DNA from: Mycolicibacterium frederiksbergense
GTDB taxonomy: Bacteria; Actinomycetota; Actinomycetes; Mycobacteriales; Mycobacteriaceae
Direction of reading: 5' to 3'
DNA: 64,000 nucleotides
NCBI RefSeq assembly: GCF_029893345.1
Contig: NZ_JARXVE010000011.1
Coordinates: 124,001-188,000 of the forward strand
Part shown: one piece after another, positions 16,460-25,425 of the stretch
How positions within the stretch are numbered: the first letter of the stretch is position 1
Layout: every line of letters starts with the position of its first letter
Notes under the pieces: generated by a model
What the model was told of the DNA's origin: nothing
Seen by the model: only the letters and a program-made list of their open reading frames with translations
Database searches by the model: none
Made by a program: the position numbers and the translations under genes

Positions 16460-17803
16460 CTAGCGGCCAGTCCCGCTCACCGTCGCCGGGGCAACCAATC
16501 GGGACCGAATGACCTCGGTTAGCGGGCTCTCCGGCTTGAACAGCCGGCGCTCCGCCAGGAGTGCCTGCACGACATCGACGTGCCCCGCGCGTATCGCCGA
16601 TTCCAGGTAGGTCACCGTGATGATGTCCCGCTGAGCTACCGATCCTCCGAACAGGTGCGAGGAATAGCGGTGGGCCGCAAACAGTTCCGTGGCGGTGGCG
16701 TGGTCGCCTTTGCCGAACGCATACAGGCCCTCCGCGATCGGCAGGGCGGCCAGTCGTGCGATGGTGGCCCGCTGCGTCGACCCGCCCGCTTCCCTGCGCA
16801 ACGCGACGAGCAATTTGTCCAGGGCGGCATAGTTTTCAGTGGCCACGAAGGCGATCGCCGCGTGTAGGTCGGTGAAACCCATGTAGGCCTGCTCGGCGAC
16901 CTCCACATAGCGGTTACCCACCGCCGTCCACCGGTCCCCCACGTCGACGCCGTCCATCGCCAGGCGCCACAACAGCGCGCAACTGTCGTGCATCCCCATC
17001 AGGACCGAGTCCGCGGTGATGCGCATGTAGCGGTCATGCAGCACGAGCGCCGCATCGAACTCGGCCCGTTCGATGTGCATCAGCGCCAAATGCCAGGCGT
17101 TGTGGGACGCCAGGTAGTTGTTCACTCCCCAGTTGTGTTGCCGCGACGACATGAACGCGATTCCGCTCTCGGCCTGCCCCTGCATCTCGTAGCAGTGGGC
17201 GCGTCCGTGGATCGCCCACGTGTCGCGCGGATTCAGTTCCAGCGCTTGGAGCGCGGCCTCTTCGGCTCGTGCGTAGTGCCCGCACTCCTCGAGACCGAAC
17301 GACAAGATCCCGTGGATGAACCCGCTGTCCCGCTCGGCAGGGTCCCAGTGGTCCAGCACCGGGGCTGCACGGTCCTGCGACCTCGCTCCCTGCCCCAGCA
17401 GGAAGTCGACCTGATGGCCGAAAAGCAGTGCGCACAGATCGCGTGGATGCCGCGCCAGTATGGCGGCGTACGCCGCGGACGCGCCGTACCAATCCCCGTC
17501 CAGCCAGTGGCGCAGGGCGAGCAGGTGCCCACGTTCGCGGTCGTTCGCCGCGGTCTGCCGGGCCGTGAGCTCCTCGTACTCCGCAGCCAGCAGCGGCTGG
17601 AAACGGGCGTCGGAGGCGACCAGGTAGGCGCCGGCCAGTAGGCACCGCGCCATGACGAAGTCCGGGTGATCGGCCAGCAGTCCGACGAGAAGCGCAACCG
17701 GGTCGGGCTCGTAGCCGAGCAGCTTGCGGGCGGCTTCGGTGAACGTCTCGATGGCGCCGGGATCGTCGTAGGACACTTCGGCGCCGAACCCGTCAGTGCG
17801 CAC
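16460..17803 (-). CDS. TTC38-type tetratricopeptide repeat protein
   Basis: A 447-residue soluble alpha-helical protein. RERGHLLALRHWLDGDWYGA, ILARHPRDLCALLFGHQVDF, GFIHGILSFGLEECGHYARA and ALELNPRDTWAIHGRAHCYE follow the pattern of the TTC38 family, whose biochemical role is unknown. It is the last gene of the P450 operon and its start overlaps the acyl-CoA dehydrogenase-like gene by 11 nt. Tight coupling suggests it acts with that enzyme or its product, but no activity can be assigned. Confidence 0.75.
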   Translation of the reverse strand: MRTDGFGAEVSYDDPGAIETFTEAARKLLGYEPDPVALLVGLLADHPDFVMARCLLAGAYLVASDARFQPLLAAEYEELTARQTAANDRERGHLLALRHWLDGDWYGASAAYAAILARHPRDLCALLFGHQVDFLLGQGARSQDRAAPVLDHWDPAERDSGFIHGILSFGLEECGHYARAEEAALQALELNPRDTWAIHGRAHCYEMQGQAESGIAFMSSRQHNWGVNNYLASHNAWHLALMHIERAEFDAALVLHDRYMRITADSVLMGMHDSCALLWRLAMDGVDVGDRWTAVGNRYVEVAEQAYMGFTDLHAAIAFVATENYAALDKLLVALRREAGGSTQRATIARLAALPIAEGLYAFGKGDHATATELFAAHRYSSHLFGGSVAQRDIITVTYLESAIRAGHVDVVQALLAERRLFKPESPLTEVIRSRLVAPATVSGTGR

Positions 17804-19004
17804 GACTGGTCTCCGCCCCGGACCAGCCGTCGCGGGTCTGCGGCAGCTTCAGACCGAGCACGCTGCTGGCGACTTGGTTGCGGAGCATCTGCGCGGTCCC
17901 GCCACCGATGGTGAACATCCGCGAGTCTCGCACCATCCGCTCCAGGGGCAGACTGCGGTTGTAGCCCTGCGCCCCGAACATCTGCAGTGCATCGTTGGCG
18001 ACGCGGAAGGCGTTCTCCGACGCGAACACCTTCGCCTGCGCCGCCAGGCTCTTGTCCGGAAACCCGGCGCGGTCGGTGGACTGTGCGGCGTTGTAGATGA
18101 GCCCGCGCGCGGCAGCCAGGCCGATCTGCATGTCGGCCAACATCCACTGCAGGCCTTGGAATTCGGCGAGCGGACGACCGAACTGCTCGCGCTCCTTCAG
18201 CCGGTTCACCGCCAGTTCAAAAGCGCCTTGGGCGATGCCGTGCGCCACGGTGGCCGCCCCCACGCGCTGGCCGTTGTAGGCGGTCATGAGCCCGGCGAAG
18301 CCCCCGCGGGCGCCACCGGGTGGGCGGACCACCTGGCTGTCGGGCACGAACATGTCCGTGAGGTGCACGAACGTCTCGGGAATGCCCCGCAACCCCATCG
18401 CCGGGTGTCGTTCGCCGATGCGCAGACCATCCGTCTCGTCCCGGAAGGCGAGGAAGCCGGCGATCCCGTCCTCCGTGTCGCCATCGATGACGCGGGCGAA
18501 GATCAGATGGACGCGGCTCACGCCGCCGCCGGTGATCCAGTATTTGGTGCCGTTGAGAACATACCCCCCGGGGACCTTGGTGGCTGTGGTCCGCATATCG
18601 GTTGCCGCGGAACCGGCTTCGGGTTCGGTAATGCAGATCGCTGGCTTGTCACCGGCGAGGACGTACTGCGCGACGAGCTGTCTCTGCTCGTCGCTGCCGT
18701 ACGCCATGACGGCGCCCACCCCGCCCATATTGGCCTCGACGACGATCCGCGCCGTGATCCCACAATTGCGAGCCAGTTGCTCAATCACGAGTACGGCGTC
18801 GAAGTAGCTCAGACCACGCCCACCGAACCGGACAGGAATCGTCATACCCATGAAGCCGGCCTCAACCAGATCGTGCACCGTGTCCCACGGGTATGACTCG
18901 GTGGCGTCGACCTTCTCTGCCCGGTCGCGCACAGGTCCGTCCGACAGCTCCTTCGCCTGCGTCTGCAGGATCGACTGCGTGTCGGAGAGGGGGAATTCAT
19001 ACAT
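17793..19004 (-). CDS. Acyl-CoA dehydrogenase-like flavoprotein with no classical catalytic Glu
   Basis: A 403-residue protein with the full ACAD layout: ICITEPEAGSAATDMRTTA (FAD site), LNGTKYWITGG, REQFGRPLAEFQGLQWMLAD and QMFGAQGYNR. By alignment to MCAD from memory, the catalytic Glu of IYEGT is replaced by G368 (FTIGGGTAQM). The alternative helix-G Glu of isovaleryl-CoA dehydrogenases corresponds to Q246 (AYNGQRVGAA). It may therefore use another base or catalyse a different reaction. It lies 6 nt after the CoA-transferase gene, so a CoA thioester remains the likely ligand. Confidence 0.85.
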   Translation of the reverse strand: MYEFPLSDTQSILQTQAKELSDGPVRDRAEKVDATESYPWDTVHDLVEAGFMGMTIPVRFGGRGLSYFDAVLVIEQLARNCGITARIVVEANMGGVGAVMAYGSDEQRQLVAQYVLAGDKPAICITEPEAGSAATDMRTTATKVPGGYVLNGTKYWITGGGVSRVHLIFARVIDGDTEDGIAGFLAFRDETDGLRIGERHPAMGLRGIPETFVHLTDMFVPDSQVVRPPGGARGGFAGLMTAYNGQRVGAATVAHGIAQGAFELAVNRLKEREQFGRPLAEFQGLQWMLADMQIGLAAARGLIYNAAQSTDRAGFPDKSLAAQAKVFASENAFRVANDALQMFGAQGYNRSLPLERMVRDSRMFTIGGGTAQMLRNQVASSVLGLKLPQTRDGWSGAETSRAH

Positions 19005-19010
19005 GGGGTT

Positions 19011-20192
19011 TCAGACTCCTTGGGTCGCGGTCTGGCGAAGGACTTGCGTTGTGTGCTCGCCCCGCTGCGGGGGCGGCAGCCGGTAGGCGATGGGTGTCGC
19101 GGAGAGCTTGAGCGGGTTGCCGATGAGCGGGACGACACCCGATGTGGCGGCGCTGTGCGGCATCTCGATGCGCATCCCGCGGGCAATGGCCTGTGGGTCC
19201 TCGAACACCTCGGTCAGCGTGTTGATCGGTCCCCCCGGCACGCCGGCCGTCTCCATCGCCGAGATGAGCTCGGCCTTCGACCATTTCGCGGCGATATCGG
19301 CGATCAACGGGATCAGCTCGTCGCGGTGGCGGAGGCGCTGTGGGTTGGTGCAGAACCGGGGGTCGTCGGCGAGTTCCTCGACGGCGAGGATCCGGCACAG
19401 CTTCTGGTACTGGTCGTCGTTGCCGCAGGCGATGATGACGTGACCGTCTCGGACGGCGAACACCTGGTAGGGCACGATGCTGGGGTGCTGGTTGCCTCGG
19501 CGAATCGGGTCACGGCCGGTGAGCAGAGTGTTGACGCCTTCGTTCGCCAACCACGACGTCATGACGTCAACGAGAGCGACGTCGATCGCCTGCCCCTCCC
19601 CGGTACGGTCCCGATGGCGAAGCGCCGCAAGGATTCCGGTCGCGGCGTACATACCCGTCATGATGTCGACGATTCCGACCGCCACTTTGATCGGTTCCCC
19701 CTCTGGATCACCGGTCAACGACATAATGCCGCCCCACCCCTGTGCGAGCAGGTCATAGCCGGGTCGGTGGGCGTTGGGTCCGGTCTGTCCGAAACCGCTT
19801 ATCGAACAGTAGATAAGGCCGGGGAACCGGGGCGCGAGGGTCGCGTAGTCCAGACCGGCGCGAGCCAGGTCGCCAACCTTGAAGTTCTCGATCAGGACAT
19901 CGCAGTTTTCCAGCAGATCCAGGATCGCCTTGTGCCCTTCGGCCGAGTGCAGATCGATCTCGGCTGACCGCTTGTTGCGGTTGGCCGACAGGTAGTAGCC
20001 GCTCTCCTGGGTGTCGCCATCGGGGCCTTCCAGGAACGGCGGCCCCCACTGCCTGGTGTCGTCACCAACCCCAGGTCGTTCGATCTTGATCACGTCCGCG
20101 CCGAGATCTCCGAGGAGTTGCGTGCAGTACGGGCCGGCCAGGATCCGGCTCAGATCCAGGATCCGCACTCCAGACAGCGCCGACCCCGTCAC
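19011..20192 (-). CDS. Class III (CaiB/BaiF) CoA-transferase
   Basis: A 393-residue CoA-transferase. The N-terminal motif is GVRILDLSRILAGPYCTQLL, followed by GADVIKIERPG. The catalytic Asp is D176 in AVGIVDIMTGMYA, and RHRDRTGEGQAIDVALVDVM follows. It probably activates a carboxylic acid from the pathway as its CoA thioester. It lies 52 nt downstream of the GS-like gene and 6 nt upstream of the acyl-CoA dehydrogenase-like gene, within the P450 operon. Confidence 0.87.
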   Translation of the reverse strand: MTGSALSGVRILDLSRILAGPYCTQLLGDLGADVIKIERPGVGDDTRQWGPPFLEGPDGDTQESGYYLSANRNKRSAEIDLHSAEGHKAILDLLENCDVLIENFKVGDLARAGLDYATLAPRFPGLIYCSISGFGQTGPNAHRPGYDLLAQGWGGIMSLTGDPEGEPIKVAVGIVDIMTGMYAATGILAALRHRDRTGEGQAIDVALVDVMTSWLANEGVNTLLTGRDPIRRGNQHPSIVPYQVFAVRDGHVIIACGNDDQYQKLCRILAVEELADDPRFCTNPQRLRHRDELIPLIADIAAKWSKAELISAMETAGVPGGPINTLTEVFEDPQAIARGMRIEMPHSAATSGVVPLIGNPLKLSATPIAYRLPPPQRGEHTTQVLRQTATQGV

Positions 20193-20244
20193 CGTTGCCG
20201 CCTTCGGACTCGTGTCACGTGCCTTGTCTCCCTTGGGTTGTCGT

Positions 20245-21555
20245 TCACATGTTGCCTAGGTAGCGCTCAATCTCGACTGGCGTCACCTGTCGGTCGACGA
20301 ACATCTGTTCACGCTCGCCCTGTTGGATGAAGATGTCCCTGCCTTCTGCGCCCATGACCTCCTTGAGGAAGGTGGAGGAACGTGCGAGCTCAAGGGCCTG
20401 CGTCATACTCTGTGGCAGCGGGTCATACGCGTCGCTCTGGCATGCATCACCGCACTCCGGTGCGAACCTGGGGACCATCCCCTGCTCGATTCCGTCCAGA
20501 CCGGCGGCGAGCTCGCAGGCCAGGAGGTAGTAGGGATTGCAATCCGCGGCACCGTCGCGTTTCTCGATCCGAACGGCGGAATCCGACCCTTCCAGCACCC
20601 GCAGACCAACGGTCCGGTTGTCGTAGCCCCAGGCGTTGTTGATCGGTGTGAACATCCCCGGCTGCCGACGGCGATACCCGTTGGGAGTCGGAGTCGACAC
20701 GATCGACATCTCCGCCATCCGCAGCTGGAGGCCGGCCAGGTACGCGAGGCCGGTTTGATTGAGCCGTCCTTGGTCGGCGAAGGCGTTGACGCCATCTCGC
20801 CATAGCGAGTGATGGGTGTGGAACCCGGACCCGGACTGTTCAAAGAACGGCTTGGCCATGAACGTCGCAACGTAGCCGTGACGCTGCGCGATGTCCTTGA
20901 CAACGTTGCGGAACACCACGACACGGTCAGCGCCGACGAGCGCCTCATCGAAGTGGAGATTTACCTCAACTTGGCCGGCTGCGTACTCGGGGTTGGACTG
21001 CTCGACTGGGATGCCGATCTCGATGAGACCATTGCGCAGGGGCCCCAGTACGTGTTCCATCTCCGCTGATCGCAGCAGGCTGTAGACCTGCAGCCCGGCT
21101 TGGCGGGGGCGGAGCGTCGTCGCGTCGAGCAGGTAGAACTCGAGTTCGGTACCCGCCTTCAATTCGAACCCCATGTCGCGGGCCCGCTCGATTTGCCGGA
21201 CTAGGGCGGTGCGCGGATCCACGGGCACCGGACGGTGGTCCATGCCCTCGGTGAAGCCTAGGCAGATCGCCACCCCGTCCTCCCATGGACACCGTGCAGG
21301 TGGCGCCGATGGGAAGATGTGGATGTCCGGGTAGCCGTTGTCGAAACCGGCGAACGGCGTTTCCCATACATCGCAGGTCATGTCCATGGCGAACATGGCG
21401 CCGATGATCGCGATTCCGTTGCGGCAGGCGCTCTCCCAGTGGCTGGCGGGGATGCGTTTACCGCGCAGGATCCCGTTGAGGTCACCGAAACCCAGTGCGA
21501 CGGTGTGAACCCCTTCGGGCAGCGGGAACACCTCACGTGTTGGTCGATTGCTCAT
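20245..21555 (-). CDS. Glutamine synthetase-family gamma-glutamylamide ligase
   Basis: A 436-residue ATP-dependent ligase of the GlnA/PuuA superfamily. Metal and glutamate ligands appear in GTELEF (E137, E139) and QVEVN (near 195-199). The SGSGFHTHHSLW segment (241-252) is the ATP/His region, and NRTVGLRV plus EKRDGAADCNPYYLLA complete the C-terminal site. It lacks the adenylylation-loop Tyr context of GlnA-I and clusters with catabolic genes, as PuuA-, IpuC- and TdnQ-type ligases do, so I infer gamma-glutamylation of an amine. ATG 21555 has a GAGGTGAG site and follows the permease stop by 10 nt. Confidence 0.85.
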   Translation of the reverse strand: MSNRPTREVFPLPEGVHTVALGFGDLNGILRGKRIPASHWESACRNGIAIIGAMFAMDMTCDVWETPFAGFDNGYPDIHIFPSAPPARCPWEDGVAICLGFTEGMDHRPVPVDPRTALVRQIERARDMGFELKAGTELEFYLLDATTLRPRQAGLQVYSLLRSAEMEHVLGPLRNGLIEIGIPVEQSNPEYAAGQVEVNLHFDEALVGADRVVVFRNVVKDIAQRHGYVATFMAKPFFEQSGSGFHTHHSLWRDGVNAFADQGRLNQTGLAYLAGLQLRMAEMSIVSTPTPNGYRRRQPGMFTPINNAWGYDNRTVGLRVLEGSDSAVRIEKRDGAADCNPYYLLACELAAGLDGIEQGMVPRFAPECGDACQSDAYDPLPQSMTQALELARSSTFLKEVMGAEGRDIFIQQGEREQMFVDRQVTPVEIERYLGNM

Positions 21556-21565
21556 TTCACTCACC

Positions 21566-23041
21566 TCAGCTCTCAACAAGCGGTTCGCGCGCGGTCTGCG
21601 TCGTCAACTCCGCACCTAGTTGGTCGTAAATCTTTGGGCGCCTGTGCTTAAGCACGGTGGCGAAGATATAGCCCGCGACGATCAGCGCGATGACAAACAG
21701 TGGGAATGCCATGACGATCGGACTTTCCGAGCCCGACACGAAGTCGACGTGCTGCACCATCAGCATCAGGCAGGCGAACAGGGTGATCGCGGATAACGTC
21801 GGAGCGATCGACCGCCGCCATGGGGAAACGCCGCGATGATCGGCGGCAAAGAACCTCACCACAGACACCGAGACCAGAATCTGCATGATCAGGATGCCCA
21901 TGGCGGTGAACGCCGAGCACCACCCGACGACCGAGGTCGGATCGAAACCGAGGGCCGCGAAGAGCGCAACCATGCCCGCGATCGCGACGAACTGCACGCC
22001 GCCCGCGAAGTGCGGTGACTGGTGTTTGTCATGGGTTCGGGCGAACCTCGGGCTGATCACCCGTTCCCTGCCGATCACCCAGAGGTAGCGGTTGATCGTG
22101 TTGTGGAAGGACAACACGCAGGCCAGCAACGAGGTCAACATCAGCACCTGCAGGACGAGCACGAACAGGCCACCGCCAAGGTGGACACGGATGGCGTCTT
22201 GGTAAAGACCCGTGAAGTTGGCCTCAGCCGCGCCGGCGATGTTCGAGGGGCCGTAGTCCAGGGAGATCGTCCACGTGCACAGTGCATAGAACCCGGCAAT
22301 GACCAGCACCGCGATGTAGGTGGCCGCCGGAACCGCCTTCTTCGGATTCCGGGCCTCCTGACCAAAGATCGCTGTCGCCTCGAACCCGATGAATGCGGAG
22401 ACTATGAACACCAGCGCAACGCCGAGACCACCGCTTCCCCCGGTCAACGCACCGGGACCAAACCCATGCAACGTGATCCCGTCCGGACCGCCACCGGCGA
22501 GCAGAATCGCGACCGCGAGCAACCCAAGCACGGCGACCTCGCAGATCATGAACACGCCGAGGGCCTTCCCGGAGAACTCGATGTTTCGCATGGCGGCAAC
22601 GGTCACAACGACATTGAGCAGCAGGCACGAGGCGAGCCAGGGGATGTGCAGCCCGGTCCACTGCTGGACGGAATCCGAGAAGTAGATGCCGAACAGGCTC
22701 ATCGCCATCAACTCAACGGCGGCATATGCGGCCAGTGACGCGAATGCAGAGCCCACGCCGGTCCGTTTGCCCAGTCCACGAGCGATATAGGGGTAGAAGC
22801 TGACCGCGCTGCCCATGTGCGACGACATCGCGGTGTAACCCACTGCGAACAGTAGATAGAGAGCACCCACGACGATAAAGGTCAGGGGCACGCCCGAACC
22901 GTTGCCGAAGGCAAAGGCGTACGGCGTCACGCCCACCACGACCGCCAGCGGCGCGGCCGCGGCCACCACGAAGAACACGATGTGGCGGACACTTAGTGCG
23001 TTTCGGCGCAGACTCCCGCCGGGTTTTTCGTTGGTGACCAT
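21566..23041 (-). CDS. APC superfamily amino acid/amine permease
   Basis: A 491-residue inner-membrane transporter with about 12 hydrophobic segments. The first starts at HIVFFVVAAAAPLAVVVG, which carries the APC unwound-helix region. VFIVSAFIGFEATAIFGQEA (TM6 region with the conserved GFE) and RNPKKAVPAATY are diagnostic of the family. Its place between the reductase and the GS-like ligase suggests it imports the amine or amino acid that the operon metabolises, like PuuP in the Puu pathway. The substrate is not determinable. Confidence 0.87.
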   Translation of the reverse strand: MVTNEKPGGSLRRNALSVRHIVFFVVAAAAPLAVVVGVTPYAFAFGNGSGVPLTFIVVGALYLLFAVGYTAMSSHMGSAVSFYPYIARGLGKRTGVGSAFASLAAYAAVELMAMSLFGIYFSDSVQQWTGLHIPWLASCLLLNVVVTVAAMRNIEFSGKALGVFMICEVAVLGLLAVAILLAGGGPDGITLHGFGPGALTGGSGGLGVALVFIVSAFIGFEATAIFGQEARNPKKAVPAATYIAVLVIAGFYALCTWTISLDYGPSNIAGAAEANFTGLYQDAIRVHLGGGLFVLVLQVLMLTSLLACVLSFHNTINRYLWVIGRERVISPRFARTHDKHQSPHFAGGVQFVAIAGMVALFAALGFDPTSVVGWCSAFTAMGILIMQILVSVSVVRFFAADHRGVSPWRRSIAPTLSAITLFACLMLMVQHVDFVSGSESPIVMAFPLFVIALIVAGYIFATVLKHRRPKIYDQLGAELTTQTAREPLVES

Positions 23042-23090
23042 ACAGTTTCTCCTTCGTGATGCCGGGCCGGGTGGAGGAAACGACGTTTGA

Positions 23091-24122
23091 CTAGATGGCC
23101 AATTCGATGTCAGTTACGGGCCGACTGCAGCACAGCAACACGAATCCCTCGCCGGGGGCTTCGAATGGCTCGTCGACGTACTCGAACTCGCCGTCCGTCA
23201 CCCGCGTCATGCAGCTTTCGCACGAGCCTTGGCGGCAGGCGTAATTCGGAAAGACCCCCTGCTCCTCAGCGAAGTCGAGAAGACTGTGCGACGTCGGATC
23301 CCACCGCGCCGTGACCTGAGATTCCGCGAAGGTCACCAGCGGGGTCTCGGGGGTGTCCGCCGAATGGGCCGTGCCGCTTGTGTCCTGGTTGACCGCTCGT
23401 TCGTTGGGTGTTGTCCTCGGAACGAGCGTGGACGGCCCGAAGGCCTCCCACGCGATGTGGTTGCGTGCCACTCCGAGTTCGACGGCCGCGTCGTACATGG
23501 CTTGCATGAAACGGCTTGGCCCGCAGATCTTTACCTCGACCGCACAGCCCGGCAGGATTTCCCGGAGTTGGTCGACGGTGAACTCGCCGACATGGTCGCA
23601 TTCGGCCGTGTCGCCACCGTACTTGTACGTTACGTGGCTGACGAGCCCGTTGTCACGGTATAGGTCGATCTGCTTACGGAAGGCGTGGTGTGCCCGATCG
23701 CGGGCGATGTGTACGAAGTGGACCTCGCGACCGCGGCCGAGCGCCTCCTGCGCCATCGCCATCATGGGTGTGATCCCAATTCCACAGGACAGCAGCACAA
23801 GTGGCATGTCGCGGTCCTCGAGAAGGAACGATCCTCGCGGCGCGCTTGCCGTAAGCACATTGCCCGGGTGGATCGTTTCGTGGAGCCAACTCGAAACGAT
23901 CCCTTCGCGTTTGACCGTGATCTCGAGTTCGTCAGCCGTGATCGCAGAGATCGAGTACTCCCGTCGCAGGCCGGGGTCCAAGGGTGCGACGACGATCAGG
24001 TGATGGCCGGCCCGCGCTCCATTGTCTGGAGCGGAAAGGGTAAAGGTGACAACATCTTGGGCCTCATCACGGCGACCGACGACTTTGTAGGCGCGAAAGC
24101 CGCGCGTCTCGGTCAGCGTCAC
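23091..24122 (-). CDS. Flavin and 2Fe-2S reductase (phthalate dioxygenase reductase type)
   Basis: A 343-residue electron-transfer protein. The N-terminal flavin-binding domain has RREYSIS (53-59), the NAD(P)-binding domain has SCGIGITPMMAMA (112-124), and the C-terminal plant-type ferredoxin has C296, C301 and C304 in CRQGSCESC plus the fourth Cys at LLCC (331/332). The order is that of phthalate dioxygenase reductase and of the reductase half of CYP116-type fusions. Its ATG overlaps the P450 stop by 4 nt (24119-24122), so it is almost certainly the P450's redox partner, taking electrons from NAD(P)H. Confidence 0.9.
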   Translation of the reverse strand: MTLTETRGFRAYKVVGRRDEAQDVVTFTLSAPDNGARAGHHLIVVAPLDPGLRREYSISAITADELEITVKREGIVSSWLHETIHPGNVLTASAPRGSFLLEDRDMPLVLLSCGIGITPMMAMAQEALGRGREVHFVHIARDRAHHAFRKQIDLYRDNGLVSHVTYKYGGDTAECDHVGEFTVDQLREILPGCAVEVKICGPSRFMQAMYDAAVELGVARNHIAWEAFGPSTLVPRTTPNERAVNQDTSGTAHSADTPETPLVTFAESQVTARWDPTSHSLLDFAEEQGVFPNYACRQGSCESCMTRVTDGEFEYVDEPFEAPGEGFVLLCCSRPVTDIELAI

Positions 24123-25372
24123 CGCCTGACACCAACCATGAGCTTCTCGACGCCATTGACGAAATTGCTGGAGACATACTCGGGCGACTCCGCCAGATCG
24201 AGCTTGAGGCCCCGGTCGAGGATCTCATTGATCAACTGGGTCAGCTCAATACGAGCCAGCCCGGCTCCCAGGCAGGTATGAACACCCCCGCCACCAAACC
24301 CGGCGTGGAACGGTCGCATCGGACGTGTTGGGTCGAAACGCAGCGGGTCGTCAAAATGCGCTTCGTCAAAGTTCGCCGATGCGTACCACATGACGACCTT
24401 GTCTCCGCGTGACACGTGCGTCCCTGACAGCACCGTGTCGCGGGTCGCCGTCCGCCGGAAATAGAGGATCGGAGAGGCATAGCGCACGACTTCTTCCACC
24501 GCATTGGGCACCAGAGTTCGGTCATCACGGATGGCTGCCCACAGGTCCGGATGCTCGGCGATCAGCAGCGCAAGATGCGACATTGCCGTGCGGGTCGTCT
24601 CGTTCCCGGCGAAGATCAGCAGCCTGAAAAAGTTGGTGTACTCACTCTCACTCAAGTGCTCACCGTGCACATCGGCGTGGATGAGTTGGCTGACAAGGTC
24701 GTCCTTGGGCTCTCTGCGCCGTTCCTCCCCCAAAACACGCGCGTACTCCTGGAGTGCGTATGCGGCTGGGCTGTTGAAAGGCAAGAGCCGCAAGGAAATT
24801 GTGTTGCCATAGGCATTCGGATCCAGCGGCCGCGCCGACGTTCCCGCAACAAGATGATCGGTGAGCTCGATCATCAGGTTGCGGTCACGGCTCGGCACGC
24901 CGAGCAGATCGCAGATGATCCCAATCGGGATGGGCTTGGAGACGATCTCCACCCAGTCGCCACCGCCGTCGGACTCGAGCTGGTCCAGTTGGACGATCAC
25001 CCGCTCGCGCACGGTCGAGACATAGCGCTCCAGCGCACGTGGGATGAAGCCGCGATTGACCAGCCCTCGGAGCCGGGTGTGCATCGGCGGGTCCATATCG
25101 ATCATGGACGCCCGAGCATCCAAGGCGTCGTCATCAATGCTGTAGATCTGGATATGCCCGACCGCAGAGCTGTACAGCTCGGTGTCGCGGCTGACCGCAG
25201 CGACGTCGTCCAACCGCCCCACCGACCAGAACCCGTCGGTGTCCGAACCGTTGACTTTGTTCCATGCCAGACCAGGGGTCTGCCTCAGCTCGCGAAAAGC
25301 CTCTTGCGGGATGCCCGCATCGAAGACGCTGGGATCCGAAAGATCCCAATCAAGCTGGATCGCGTTCGCCAC
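24119..25372 (-). CDS. Cytochrome P450 monooxygenase
   Basis: A 417-residue soluble P450 and first gene of the seven-gene operon. The I-helix oxygen-activation motif AGNETT (255-260), the ExxR pair E294/R297 and the haem-ligand loop FGGGGVHTCLGAGLAR with C367 are all intact. The AGNETTRTAMSH form of the I-helix and the YFRRTATRDT segment resemble CYP124/CYP125/CYP142 and terpene hydroxylases rather than cyclic-amine CYP151 enzymes, as far as memory allows. A hydrophobic, possibly branched or terpenoid substrate is therefore plausible. A GntR operator candidate lies 53 nt upstream. Confidence 0.92.
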   Translation of the reverse strand: MANAIQLDWDLSDPSVFDAGIPQEAFRELRQTPGLAWNKVNGSDTDGFWSVGRLDDVAAVSRDTELYSSAVGHIQIYSIDDDALDARASMIDMDPPMHTRLRGLVNRGFIPRALERYVSTVRERVIVQLDQLESDGGGDWVEIVSKPIPIGIICDLLGVPSRDRNLMIELTDHLVAGTSARPLDPNAYGNTISLRLLPFNSPAAYALQEYARVLGEERRREPKDDLVSQLIHADVHGEHLSESEYTNFFRLLIFAGNETTRTAMSHLALLIAEHPDLWAAIRDDRTLVPNAVEEVVRYASPILYFRRTATRDTVLSGTHVSRGDKVVMWYASANFDEAHFDDPLRFDPTRPMRPFHAGFGGGGVHTCLGAGLARIELTQLINEILDRGLKLDLAESPEYVSSNFVNGVEKLMVGVRR

Positions 25373-25425
25373 TAAAACTGCCTCCTGAACTCCGGCGCTG
25401 CCCTTCGGCGTCTATGTCTAACACG

